NCBI RefSeq assembly: GCF_011927835.1
Contig: NZ_JAATJH010000001.1
Location: 62,001 to 126,000, forward strand
Reading direction: 5' to 3'
Length of the DNA stretch: 64,000 nt
Source: Neolewinella antarctica
GTDB lineage: Bacteria > Bacteroidota > Bacteroidia > Chitinophagales > Saprospiraceae
Below, one piece after another: positions 28,107-35,643 of the stretch. The position numbers and the translations under genes were made by a program. Every line of letters begins with the position of its first letter. Position 1 is the stretch's first letter. The notes below the pieces were generated by a model, which did not search any database, was not told the origin of the DNA, and worked only from the letters and a program-made list of their open reading frames with translations.

Positions 28107-28130
28107 AACCCCGCTGCTTGGCCCCACTAC

Positions 28131-28163
28131 TTTGCACCCGCGACCGCGCCCTACTTACCTTCG
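28131..28163 (+). promoter_or_regulatory. rlmH promoter built around a dispersed repeat
   Basis: TTTG (28131-28134), 21 bases, then TACCTTCG (28156-28163), then CCGC and ATG. The 21-base spacer is almost entirely repeat copy 5. As with prmA, the leader would be essentially absent. Confidence 0.65.
28134..28151 (+). repeat. dispersed 18-nt repeat, copy 5
   Basis: Perfect GCACCCGCGACCGCGCCC followed by TA, between the divergent prmA and rlmH genes. Its first G is the last base of the rlmH -33 element. Confidence 0.9.
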
Positions 28164-28167
28164 CCGC

Positions 28168-28641
28168 ATGAAAGTACTGGTGTATTACGTGGGGAAAACG
28201 AGCGAGAAGTATTTGTGCGAGGGCGAGGCGATCTATCAAAAGCGACTCGGCCATTACCTACCGATATCCTTCGACATTTTACGCGACGTACGTAACGCCG
28301 GTAAGCTTTCCAGCGAAGCACTGAAAGGCAAAGAGGGAGAACTGATCCTCGGCAAATTAAATAACGATGACGGACTCATTCTGCTCGACGAGGGTGGTAA
28401 ACGCTTCACCAGTATGAAATTTGCCCGCTGGTTGGACCGCCAGTTGCAGATGCCTTACCGCAGGTTGATCTTCGTGGTGGGCGGCGCTTTTGGGTTCTCC
28501 GAAGCCGTCTACGCACGCGCAAACGGCAAGCTTTCCCTTTCGGACATGACGTTCAGCCACCAAATGATCCGCCTATTTTTTACCGAGCAGCTGTACCGGA
28601 GCATGACGATTCTGCGCGGTGAAAAATACCACAATGAGTAG
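28168..28641 (+). CDS. rlmH: 23S rRNA pseudouridine-1915 N3-methyltransferase
   Basis: SPOUT-class methyltransferase acting on helix 69 of 23S rRNA (157 aa, normal length). LILLDEGGKRFTSMKFA, FVVGGAFGFSEAVYARAN and LSLSDMTFSHQMIRLFFTEQLYR with YHNE at the C-terminus are the family signatures. The start ATG 28168 fits the promoter; an upstream frame would translate the repeat. The stop codon shares its last base with repeat copy 6. Confidence 0.95.
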   Translation: MKVLVYYVGKTSEKYLCEGEAIYQKRLGHYLPISFDILRDVRNAGKLSSEALKGKEGELILGKLNNDDGLILLDEGGKRFTSMKFARWLDRQLQMPYRRLIFVVGGAFGFSEAVYARANGKLSLSDMTFSHQMIRLFFTEQLYRSMTILRGEKYHNE

Positions 28642-28658
28642 GGCGTGGACGCAGGTGC
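28641..28658 (-). repeat. dispersed 18-nt repeat, copy 6 (diverged)
   Basis: The minus strand reads GCACCTGCGTCCACGCCC, three mismatches, with the CCCC left flank and TA right flank. It starts at the last base of the rlmH stop codon. Confidence 0.7.
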
Positions 28659-28678
28659 GGGGTGGCACTCGGGAAGTG

Positions 28679-28699
28679 CGGTGGTGATTATGACCACCG
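28679..28699. terminator. small hairpin after rlmH
   Basis: CGGTGGT-GATTATG-ACCACCG forms a 7-bp stem about 40 bases after rlmH. There is no T-run, so a terminator role is uncertain. Confidence 0.35.
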
Positions 28700-28767
28700 A
28701 GCGCCGACCCAATAGGAACAATGACGCGTTGATTACGTACATTTAACTAACCATCATCAACCCGACC

Positions 28768-29826
28768 ATGTCCATTTTCAACGATCTCAAACGTGTCTTC
28801 TTCGGCGCGAAATCCGTCGCCAAACACCAGGCCAGCAAAGCTGAAGGTAAAGTCAGGGAAGCAGGCCGCGACGGCGCCGATGCAGCGGAGGAATTAGCCG
28901 GCCTCACCAAAGATGCCGCCCTGGACGTGATCAGCAAAGCGCCCGGTTACGTCGCCAAGGGCAAAGACGCCCTCGAAGACCTCACTGACAAGATCTGGCG
29001 GGAAGCCGACACCGCCGCCGACAAGGGGCGGGAGTTGAAGGACCGGGCCACCGATTCCATCAACATGAAACTGGGTAAAAAAACCGACGACGAAGAGATC
29101 GGGGCCTTCGAAGGCTTTGACCTCGGCACGCCCGGAAAACCAGGACAGGCCGACCGCAACAACTCCGCTTTCGGCGACCTAACCGTTTCGGAACCACCCC
29201 GCAAACCCGGTGACAAAAGCCCCATCGACTTTGAATCGGATTTCCTGGACGATGCTAAGTCAAAAGCAAGCAAGGCCGCCGCGAAGGCCAACGAATTCGT
29301 TACGCCATCGCTCGACGCCGCCGCTAAGGCCGGCCTCGCCGCCAAAGTGCAAGCGGGAAAAATTGCCAACAAAATTGGTGACCTGAGCGAAGTCGTCGGC
29401 AAGAAAGTGCTCGAGAAGGGTGACGAAGCCCTCGACCGCGCCGCCCAAGCTGGGTCCGAAGCCAAGGATAAATTCGATGATTTTGTCAACCACGCCGACG
29501 TAGAAGCTAAGCGGATGAAGGCGGAGGAGGCCGTCATCAAGGCCCAGCGTGCCGCCGAGCAGGCCGAAGCCCGCGCCACGGCCTTCGGTGGTAAAGAAGG
29601 CGCCCGGGATACTAGCGAATCTACCCTATCCGGCACTGATTCTTTCTTCGATCGCGCGGACCGCTTCGCCAAGGGTGATTACCAGAACGAGGGCGGAAAG
29701 GAGATGACGATCGGTAAAAATCCGAACCCGGAAGAGAAGCCCAAAGGTGGAAAAATTGCCGGCTTTCTGGACAGCGACGGAGACGGTGACAGCCTGATCG
29801 ACGACGCGATCATCGATGAGGACTAA
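28768..29826 (+). CDS. LEA-like, Ala/Lys/Asp-rich helical protein with calcium-loop tail
   Basis: 352 aa, no signal peptide, no Cys. Most of the chain is charged amphipathic helix (ASKAEGKVREAGRDGADAAE, KAAAKANEFVTPSLDAAAKA, AEEAVIKAQRAAEQAEARA), resembling late-embryogenesis-abundant or YtxH-like proteins that protect against desiccation or bind membranes. The C-terminus has DSDGDGDSLIDD, with the D-x-D-x-D-G spacing of an EF-hand or dockerin calcium loop. A TACATTTA box lies 22 bases upstream. Function is inferred from composition only. Confidence 0.65.
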   Translation: MSIFNDLKRVFFGAKSVAKHQASKAEGKVREAGRDGADAAEELAGLTKDAALDVISKAPGYVAKGKDALEDLTDKIWREADTAADKGRELKDRATDSINMKLGKKTDDEEIGAFEGFDLGTPGKPGQADRNNSAFGDLTVSEPPRKPGDKSPIDFESDFLDDAKSKASKAAAKANEFVTPSLDAAAKAGLAAKVQAGKIANKIGDLSEVVGKKVLEKGDEALDRAAQAGSEAKDKFDDFVNHADVEAKRMKAEEAVIKAQRAAEQAEARATAFGGKEGARDTSESTLSGTDSFFDRADRFAKGDYQNEGGKEMTIGKNPNPEEKPKGGKIAGFLDSDGDGDSLIDDAIIDED

Positions 29827-29831
29827 TTATT

Positions 29832-29948
29832 TACTGACCATACGCAAAAGATGTAACCACATAGCACACAAAGGTCACAAAGAGTAGCTCTTCTTTGTTC
29901 TCTCTGTGCTCTGTGTGGCAGAAAAGAAAAGTGCTGCGTAAGGTCAGT
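29832..29948. repeat. 115-bp palindromic element, copy A
   Basis: An imperfect palindrome. The outer arms are CTGACCATACGCA and TGCGTAAGGTCAG; inner arms contain ACCACATAGCACACAAAGG and CTCTGTGCTCTGTGTGG around a GTAGCTCTTC centre. It matches copy B (59471-59585) along its whole length when that copy is reversed. It fills the gap between the LEA-like gene and the convergent glycosyltransferase gene. No gene inside; probably a MITE- or REP-like element. Confidence 0.8.
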
Positions 29949-29951
29949 TAT

Positions 29952-30833
29952 TTAGCCGATCAGTAGTTTCACGAACGTAACGACCGGGTCACGCCATTCG
30001 CTCCACTTCACGTACCCGAGACTTTCCCAATAAATTTTTATTGCCTCCTTTCTTTGCCCGTTCACAATTAATTGCCGGGTGTAGTGTAAGTACTGGTGCA
30101 GAACTTGCCGACGGTAGAGATCGAACGGAACCCGCCGCACGACCTCGGGTTGATTATACGCGTCGGCGAGACGAGAAATATTCTCTCTGAGCACGTCTTC
30201 ATTCAGGTAGTTTCCACTCCTTTGGTTCGCGTGTTGCTGTACTACGGCCGTGTAGTGGCCATGCTGGAGCAGACTAAATTCGGTTAGTAAGGCGGAGAAC
30301 CAAGTGAAATCCTCCAGCAGTAGTTGCTCGGGATTGAAGGGTCGTTGTACGACTAACTCAGATTGAAAAAGAATACCAAAAATACCGGTGTGTAATTCCC
30401 AGTGCTGAAGCAGACTACTTTTAGAGTTGTCCCAGAGTAGAGCTTTAACTTCTTTTCCCGGCAGGCGTAAGATGAGACCACTCCGGTACGCAGCGTGCTG
30501 TTTAGCGTCCTTATTAATAACTGCCACCATTACGGACAGGTGCTCCGGTAGAAATAAATCGTCATCGTCCAGGAAGCCAAAATATTCTCCACGTACTTCG
30601 CGCAGGCCCCGGTTGCGCGCCCGGGAGAGCTCTCCGTTCTCCTGGTAAAAGTAGCGTATTCTATTGTCGTCAAAACCAGCCACTACGGCGGCGGTATCAT
30701 CCGTGGAACCATCATCCACGATGATTAACTCCCATTCCCGGTACGTCTGCGCCAGCACGCTCCGGACTGCGTGCACGAGCATGGTCGAACGATTGAAAGT
30801 AGGCAGGATGATCGACACGAAAGGCTTGAGCAT
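29952..30833 (-). CDS. family 2 glycosyltransferase
   Basis: 293 aa, GT-A fold. VSIILPTFNRSTMLVHAVRSV and ELIIVDDGSTDDT form the nucleotide-sugar site, and FGFLDDDDLFLPEHL contains the metal-binding DxD region. The C-terminal part is helical without membrane segments. It probably adds a sugar to a surface glycan; acceptor and donor are unknown. It is 68 bases downstream of pxpA in the same direction, an association without obvious meaning. Confidence 0.88.
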   Translation of the reverse strand: MLKPFVSIILPTFNRSTMLVHAVRSVLAQTYREWELIIVDDGSTDDTAAVVAGFDDNRIRYFYQENGELSRARNRGLREVRGEYFGFLDDDDLFLPEHLSVMVAVINKDAKQHAAYRSGLILRLPGKEVKALLWDNSKSSLLQHWELHTGIFGILFQSELVVQRPFNPEQLLLEDFTWFSALLTEFSLLQHGHYTAVVQQHANQRSGNYLNEDVLRENISRLADAYNQPEVVRRVPFDLYRRQVLHQYLHYTRQLIVNGQRKEAIKIYWESLGYVKWSEWRDPVVTFVKLLIG

Positions 30834-30901
30834 ACTGGAGTGTAATCTGTACTAATTGTTGTAGCCACGCGCTTGCTTAGCCTCGATCATTTTTACGCGC
30901 G

Positions 30902-31633
30902 TTACGCAGCGGTACGATCCAGTACCTCCCGCACCGCCCGCGCCCGCTCTTCGCAACCCCGGTGGTCGCCGTGGACGCAAATGGTTTGTACCGCGACCGT
31001 AGCGGATTGTCCGCTGGCGAGCTGTACGGTCCCATTAATCAGGTCCCGGGCCTGGTCGGCGCACTCACCGGCGGATTGTAAAAGTGCGGTCTTCTCTTTA
31101 CGTGGCATCAAACGGTTGTAAGCCTCGTAACGGCGATCCACGAATCCTTCGGCCAGGAAGGGTACTTTTGCGTGCAGGGCCTCCCGCTCGAGGTGCGAGC
31201 CCTGCGGACCATAGATCGTTAGTTTACCGAGGGCCCGCGCCACCCGGACGACGGACTGTGCGGCCATCGCGTCGGCCCCGAAGGCGGCGTGGTGGTACAG
31301 GGCGCCGTGGAGCTTGATGTGTCGTAACTCCCCTCCCGCGGCGGCGGTCATACCCTGCAATGCGGCGACCTGGTAAAGGAGTAATGCTTCGAGCTGCTCG
31401 GGCGGGATGTCCATTTTCCGTCTGCCGAAATGTTCGCGGTCGGGGTAGCTGGGGTGGGCGCCGACGTTCACGCCATGAAAGAGCGCCAACTCGATCGTGC
31501 GGCGCATGGTGAGCGCATCGCCCCCGTGAAAGCCGCAGGCGATGTTGCAACTATCGAGGAAGGGCATGAGGCCGGTGTCGCTACCGACGCGGTGCTGGTA
31601 CCAGGATTCTCCTAAGTCTGCATTGAAGTCCAT
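30902..31633 (-). CDS. pxpA: 5-oxoprolinase subunit A (LamB/YcsF family)
   Basis: 243 aa. DFNADLGESW, NIACGFHGGDALTMRRTI, GVNVGAHPSYPD and the end TICVHGDHRGCEERARAVRE are the family signatures. With PxpB and PxpC it forms the ATP-dependent 5-oxoprolinase that opens the ring of damaged glutamine. No pxpB or pxpC is present in the window, so the partners must be elsewhere or missing. It follows the deoxynucleoside kinase by 27 bases and may be cotranscribed. Confidence 0.9.
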   Translation of the reverse strand: MDFNADLGESWYQHRVGSDTGLMPFLDSCNIACGFHGGDALTMRRTIELALFHGVNVGAHPSYPDREHFGRRKMDIPPEQLEALLLYQVAALQGMTAAAGGELRHIKLHGALYHHAAFGADAMAAQSVVRVARALGKLTIYGPQGSHLEREALHAKVPFLAEGFVDRRYEAYNRLMPRKEKTALLQSAGECADQARDLINGTVQLASGQSATVAVQTICVHGDHRGCEERARAVREVLDRTAA

Positions 31634-31660
31634 AAGCCTAAATATGCAAAATGCTGGTGG

Positions 31661-32314
31661 CTAAAACAAACCGTGTAACTTGGACTGCACCCGTTCAACG
31701 ACGTGGCCCAGGTCTTCGGGCTTGTTCGCGAAGTCCAGGTTGTCGACGTCGATGATCAGACTTTTGCCTTCGCTGTAGTCGCTGATCCAGTCTTCGTACC
31801 GTTGGTTGAGCTTCTTGAGGTAGTTGAGGCTCATGGCGCCCTCGTACTCCCGGCCACGGTTCTGGATGTGGGACACCAGCGTCCCCGTCCCGGCACGTAG
31901 GTAGATGAGTAGGTCCGGCGGCGAGATGCTTTTATTCATCGTCTCGAAGAGCGCGGAGTAGTTGTCAAAATCGCGCTTGGTGAGCATCCCCATGTCCTTG
32001 AGGTTGGGCGCGAAAATGAAGGCATCCTCGTAAATCGTTCTGTCCTGAATCACCGTCCGGTCGCCATCCTGAATTTCAATGATCTGGGCGAAGCGATTGT
32101 GCAAAAAGTAGACCTGCAGGTTAAAACTCCACCGCTCCATGTCGTTGTAAAAGTCAGCCAGGTAGGGGTTGTCGTCCGCGCTCTCGTAGTGCACGTCCCA
32201 GCCGAAGTGCTGGCCGAGCTTGGTGCACAGTGTCGTCTTACCCGCGCCAATGTTGCCGGCAATGGCAATGTGTTTGAGGTCGGCGGGCTCGGTAAAGTGG
32301 TCTTCTCTGGTCAT
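31661..32314 (-). CDS. deoxynucleoside kinase
   Basis: 217 aa from ATG 32314. IAIAGNIGAGKTTLCTKLG is the P-loop, DRTIYEDAFIFA contains the conserved D-R-x-I/Y-E-D motif and LLIYLRAGTGTLVSHIQNRGREYE the lid region. This is the dAK/dGK-type family that phosphorylates deoxynucleosides for dNTP salvage; the exact base preference cannot be read from sequence alone. The start agrees with a perfect -7 box 30 bases upstream. Confidence 0.9.
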   Translation of the reverse strand: MTREDHFTEPADLKHIAIAGNIGAGKTTLCTKLGQHFGWDVHYESADDNPYLADFYNDMERWSFNLQVYFLHNRFAQIIEIQDGDRTVIQDRTIYEDAFIFAPNLKDMGMLTKRDFDNYSALFETMNKSISPPDLLIYLRAGTGTLVSHIQNRGREYEGAMSLNYLKKLNQRYEDWISDYSEGKSLIIDVDNLDFANKPEDLGHVVERVQSKLHGLF

Positions 32315-32343
32315 AATTTGTGTGGGGCTGCATGAGGTCGGGG

Positions 32344-32351
32344 CAAATGTA
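32344..32351 (-). promoter_or_regulatory. -7 box of the deoxynucleoside kinase gene
   Basis: The minus strand reads TACATTTG, a perfect TAnnTTTG, with a TTG 16 bases further upstream. Confidence 0.6.
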
Positions 32352-32502
32352 GCGAGGAAAGAACTGACAATCGACGAGTCGTGGGAGTGATTTGAGTAAG
32401 AACCAAGGAGAGATAATGCAATCGGTAATTCCCACCCCCGAACCGCAGCAGGGGCGGCGGGAGACCAAACTGACGTCCGCGAAAAAATCCAACTCGGCAC
32501 CC

Positions 32503-32510
32503 TACCTTCG
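32503..32510 (+). promoter_or_regulatory. -7 box of ndk
   Basis: TACCTTCG, 24 bases upstream of the ndk ATG; no clear -33 element. Confidence 0.5.
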
Positions 32511-32534
32511 CCCCCTAATCAAAACATCCACGTT

Positions 32535-32957
32535 ATGGCTACCAACCGCACCTTCACCATGATTAAGCCCGGCGCCGTCAAAAACGGTCACCTCGGTGCT
32601 ATCCTCGAGCACATCAACGCCGGCGGTTTCAAAATCGTCTCCATGAAGTACACCAAACTGAGCGCCGAAAAGGCCGGTGAGTTTTACGCCGTACACAAGG
32701 AACGCCCCTTCTACGGTGAGCTCGTCGAATTCATGAGCAGCGGACCGATCGTTGCCGCCGTCCTCGAAAAAGAGAACGCCGTAGCTGAATTCCGCACCCT
32801 GATCGGCGCGACTAACCCCGCCGACGCCGCCGAAGGAACGATCCGCAAAAAGTTCGCAACGAGCATCGGCGAGAACGCCGTGCACGGCTCCGACAGCGAC
32901 GAGAACGCTGAGATCGAAAGCCAGTTCCACTTCGCCGGAACGGAAATTTTCGTGTAG
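32535..32957 (+). CDS. ndk: nucleoside diphosphate kinase
   Basis: Cytoplasmic enzyme equalising NTP and dNTP pools through a phospho-His intermediate. 140 aa, full length. [16 protein letters not shown] and the active-site [15 protein letters not shown] with the catalytic His are present. It is divergent from the deoxynucleoside kinase gene, which suits a shared role in nucleotide salvage. Confidence 0.97.
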   Translation: MATNRTFTMIKPGAVKNGHLGAILEHINAGGFKIVSMKYTKLSAEKAGEFYAVHKERPFYGELVEFMSSGPIVAAVLEKENAVAEFRTLIGATNPADAAEGTIRKKFATSIGENAVHGSDSDENAEIESQFHFAGTEIFV

Positions 32958-32983
32958 TCCGCTTCCCGCGACCATCATTTTTT

Positions 32984-33014
32984 GAAGCCGCTATCCTCCG
33001 GGGTTAGCGGCTTC
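32984..33014. terminator. stem-loop after ndk
   Basis: GAAGCCGCTA and TAGCGGCTTC form a perfect 10-bp stem with an 11-base loop. The T-run is before the stem rather than after it, so it is a weak intrinsic terminator at best. Confidence 0.5.
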
Positions 33015-33097
33015 GTCGTTTATTGTGACCACATAACTTATCCGCCATCTCGCTTCCAGACTTCTCACCACTCCGTATTCTCGTCGTCGGCGACGTC

Positions 33098-34012
33098 ATG
33101 ATCGACCGGTACCTGAACGGCCGGGTCGACCGGATTAGCCCCGAAGCCCCCGTACCGGTCCTGGCGCTGGGGGGGGAAGAAAATCGGCTGGGCGGTGCGG
33201 CGAACGTAGCGCTGAACCTGCTGGCTCTTGGCGCGCGAGTTCACCTTGCCGGAGTTATCGGTGGCGGGGTGGACGGTGATGTATTCAGCGCCTTACTCGT
33301 CGATCGGGGCCTCTCTTCTGACTTGATGGTCACCGACGAATCCCGGCCGACCACCGTCAAAACGCGGTTGACCGCCGACGGGCAGCAGTTACTGCGGGTT
33401 GATAAAGAGAGCGTGGCTGGCATTGGCTCGGGTATTCAGGAAAAATTATATATACCCATTGCAACGGCTATCCTGGAGGGGCGGCTGGACCTCGTACTGC
33501 TCCAGGATTATAACAAAGGCGTTTTGGAAGAACCGCTGACCAAAAGGATTCTGGATTTGTGCGAATCTCACGGCGTGAAGACCGTGGTAGACCCTAAGGA
33601 CAAGAACTTTTGGAGCTTCGTGGGCTGCTCTTTGTTTAAACCGAATTTGCGCGAGATACAACAACAAGTTAACTACCCCGTGCGCCCGACCCAGGAAAGT
33701 CTTGACCATGCGGCGGAGGAAATTTTTGCGAAGCTGTCTTGCGCAGCCATCATGATCACCCTGAGCGAGCACGGCATCTACGTCAACGACGGAAAAAGTA
33801 GCTCCATCCACAAAACAAACGCCCGTGCCGTAGCCGACGTGAGTGGCGCGGGGGATACCGTCATCAGTGTCGCCGCCTGCGGCCTGGCCGCCGGTATGAA
33901 TTTGGTGGAAATCGCGGCACTGGCTAATCTCGCAGGCGCGCAGGTGATCGCCAAGCGGGGCGTGGTGGCGATTGATCTTGAGGCGTTGCGCGCGGCTTAC
34001 GCGGCGTCCTGA
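33098..34012 (+). CDS. rfaE1: D-glycero-beta-D-manno-heptose-7-phosphate kinase (PfkB family)
   Basis: Kinase of the ADP-heptose pathway for lipopolysaccharide core. DRYLNGRVDRISPEAPVPVL, LGGAANVALNLLALGA, VVDPKDKNFWSF, FKPNLREI and the ATP/anion-hole motif DVSGAGDTVIS are intact. From the first ATG (33098) the protein has 304 aa and lacks the conserved first beta strand. That strand is encoded in frame just upstream (PLRILVVGDVM), but no ATG, GTG or TTG occurs between the stop at 33026 and 33098. An ATC at 33047 would give 321 aa, the expected length. The coordinates given are the conservative ones. Confidence 0.88.
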   Translation: MIDRYLNGRVDRISPEAPVPVLALGGEENRLGGAANVALNLLALGARVHLAGVIGGGVDGDVFSALLVDRGLSSDLMVTDESRPTTVKTRLTADGQQLLRVDKESVAGIGSGIQEKLYIPIATAILEGRLDLVLLQDYNKGVLEEPLTKRILDLCESHGVKTVVDPKDKNFWSFVGCSLFKPNLREIQQQVNYPVRPTQESLDHAAEEIFAKLSCAAIMITLSEHGIYVNDGKSSSIHKTNARAVADVSGAGDTVISVAACGLAAGMNLVEIAALANLAGAQVIAKRGVVAIDLEALRAAYAAS

Positions 34013-34119
34013 GCTTTGCTGTTTAGGATTGTATTATACCGGGCTGGCTCGTGCAAAATCACGTTGAAAGATAAGTGAGGCTGAATTATACGAGTGTAGT
34101 TGGTCCAATTAGATAAGCG

Positions 34120-34137
34120 GGGCGCGGTCGCGGGTGC
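34120..34137 (-). repeat. dispersed 18-nt repeat, copy 7
   Basis: The minus strand reads a perfect GCACCCGCGACCGCGCCC. It lies between the convergent 3' ends of rfaE1 and the sigma-54 activator gene. Confidence 0.9.
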
Positions 34138-34217
34138 AAGGTGAATTAGCCAGCGGCTGCTATGTTTCGAACCCAAATCAAAGGCGGGTACCAGCAATGC
34201 ATTTATCAGCCTAATCT

Positions 34218-35573
34218 CTAATCAACGTCGTACTCCTTGATTTTCCGGTAGAGCGTCCGCTCGCTGATCCCCAGTTCCGCCGCCGCTTCCTTACGCCGGC
34301 TGTTGTGTTTCTTCAGTGCTTTTTTGATGAGTTCTTTTTCCGCGTTGGCCAGGCTCAAATCCTCTTCGACGATTTCGGTCTGCGCGTAAGCGCGCTCCAT
34401 TTCGGGGTTCAGGACGATGGGGTCATCTCCGTTTCGGGAAAAGCCCTGGGGTGGGGTAGTGGGCTTGTTCCGCTGGCCACGTCTGGCACCAGCGCCCGCG
34501 CCCCTTCTGGTCAAGCTCTTGTAGTCAAGCTCGTCGTCCATCGATTCGTTGGCCGCAAACCGGTCGATTGCGTCCGCCGCGGCGGGAAACTGGCCGGGTA
34601 GGGTGAGGCTGCGGACTTGCGACATGTCCGGCACGTGGAGGTCGTTCGTCCGAATCAGTTCGGTCACCAAGTTCTTTAGCTGCGACATGTCCTCTTTCAT
34701 GTCAAACAGGACTTTGTACAGAATTTCCCGCTCCTGCATCCCCACCGTATCCCCGTCGTTCTGGCGGACGGTCGGGAGGTTACGCTTCATCAACTGGGGC
34801 ATTAGCTCGGCCAGATCGACGCCGGTGATGAGCCTGGCTTCGGACAAGATGCTCACCCGCTCGGCGACGTTCTTTAGCTCCCGGATGTTCCCCGGCCAAC
34901 CATAATTTTCCAGTAACCAACGGGCCTCCTCGTCGATCTGCACGGGCTCGATGGCCTGCTTCTCGGCGAAATTATTGGCGAAGTGACGGAAGAGCATGTA
35001 AATATCCTCCGGCCGCTCCCGCAAGCTCGGCATGTCGATCGGTACGGTGGCCAGCCGGTAGTAAAGGTCCTCCCGGAATTTTCCGGCCTGGACGCGCTCC
35101 ATCAGTTTCCGGTTCGTGGCGGCCACAACGCGAACGTCCGTCTTTTGTACGGTGCTGGAACCCATCCTGATGAACTCGCCGTTTTCCAGTATCCGCAGTA
35201 GATAACTCTGGGTCTGCAACGGCATCTCCCCGATCTCGTCGAGAAAAATGGTGCCCCCGTTGAGCGTTTCGAAGTAACCCTTCCGGTCCGCGCGCGCATC
35301 TGTATAGGCGCCTTTTTCGTGCCCGAAAAGCTCGGAGTTGATTGTGCCCGGAGGGAGCGCACCGCAGTTGATGGCGATGAAACCACCGTGCTTACGCACG
35401 GAATTATCGTGAATGATTCGCGACATCACTTCCTTACCTACACCCGACTCACCGGTGATGAGTACCGAAAGGTCCGTCCCCGCCACCCGCAGGGCAGTCT
35501 GTAGGGCGTTTTCGAGGGCGGGCGACCGCCCGACGATGCCGTAGCGGCGCTTGACGGTATCTAACTTGGCCAT
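34218..35573 (-). CDS. sigma-54 activator-type regulator with altered GAFTGA loop
   Basis: 451 aa: an AAA+ domain (about 10-245) and a C-terminal Fis-type helix-turn-helix (KKHNSRRKEAAAELGISERTLYRKIKEYD). There is no receiver domain. Walker A is TGESGVGKEV, Walker B GGTIFLDEIGEM, and the arginine-finger/sensor region VRVVAATNRKL is intact. The loop that contacts sigma-54 reads GAYTDA instead of GAFTGA. The relative found in most Bacteroidota, often near miaB as here, normally has GSFTGA. It lies 70 bases downstream of miaB. Confidence 0.88.
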   Translation of the reverse strand: MAKLDTVKRRYGIVGRSPALENALQTALRVAGTDLSVLITGESGVGKEVMSRIIHDNSVRKHGGFIAINCGALPPGTINSELFGHEKGAYTDARADRKGYFETLNGGTIFLDEIGEMPLQTQSYLLRILENGEFIRMGSSTVQKTDVRVVAATNRKLMERVQAGKFREDLYYRLATVPIDMPSLRERPEDIYMLFRHFANNFAEKQAIEPVQIDEEARWLLENYGWPGNIRELKNVAERVSILSEARLITGVDLAELMPQLMKRNLPTVRQNDGDTVGMQEREILYKVLFDMKEDMSQLKNLVTELIRTNDLHVPDMSQVRSLTLPGQFPAAADAIDRFAANESMDDELDYKSLTRRGAGAGARRGQRNKPTTPPQGFSRNGDDPIVLNPEMERAYAQTEIVEEDLSLANAEKELIKKALKKHNSRRKEAAAELGISERTLYRKIKEYDVD

Positions 35574-35643
35574 CTGAAACTATTGTTCTGGGCGATTTGC
35601 CCATTGGAGGTACGGTGAGAACTTGGGAATCTTGCCGCTGTGC

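Noticed and set aside
32984-33014. Strong intrinsic terminator after ndk
   Set aside because: The stem is perfect but the T-run precedes it and no T-run follows on either strand, so I list it only as a weak candidate.
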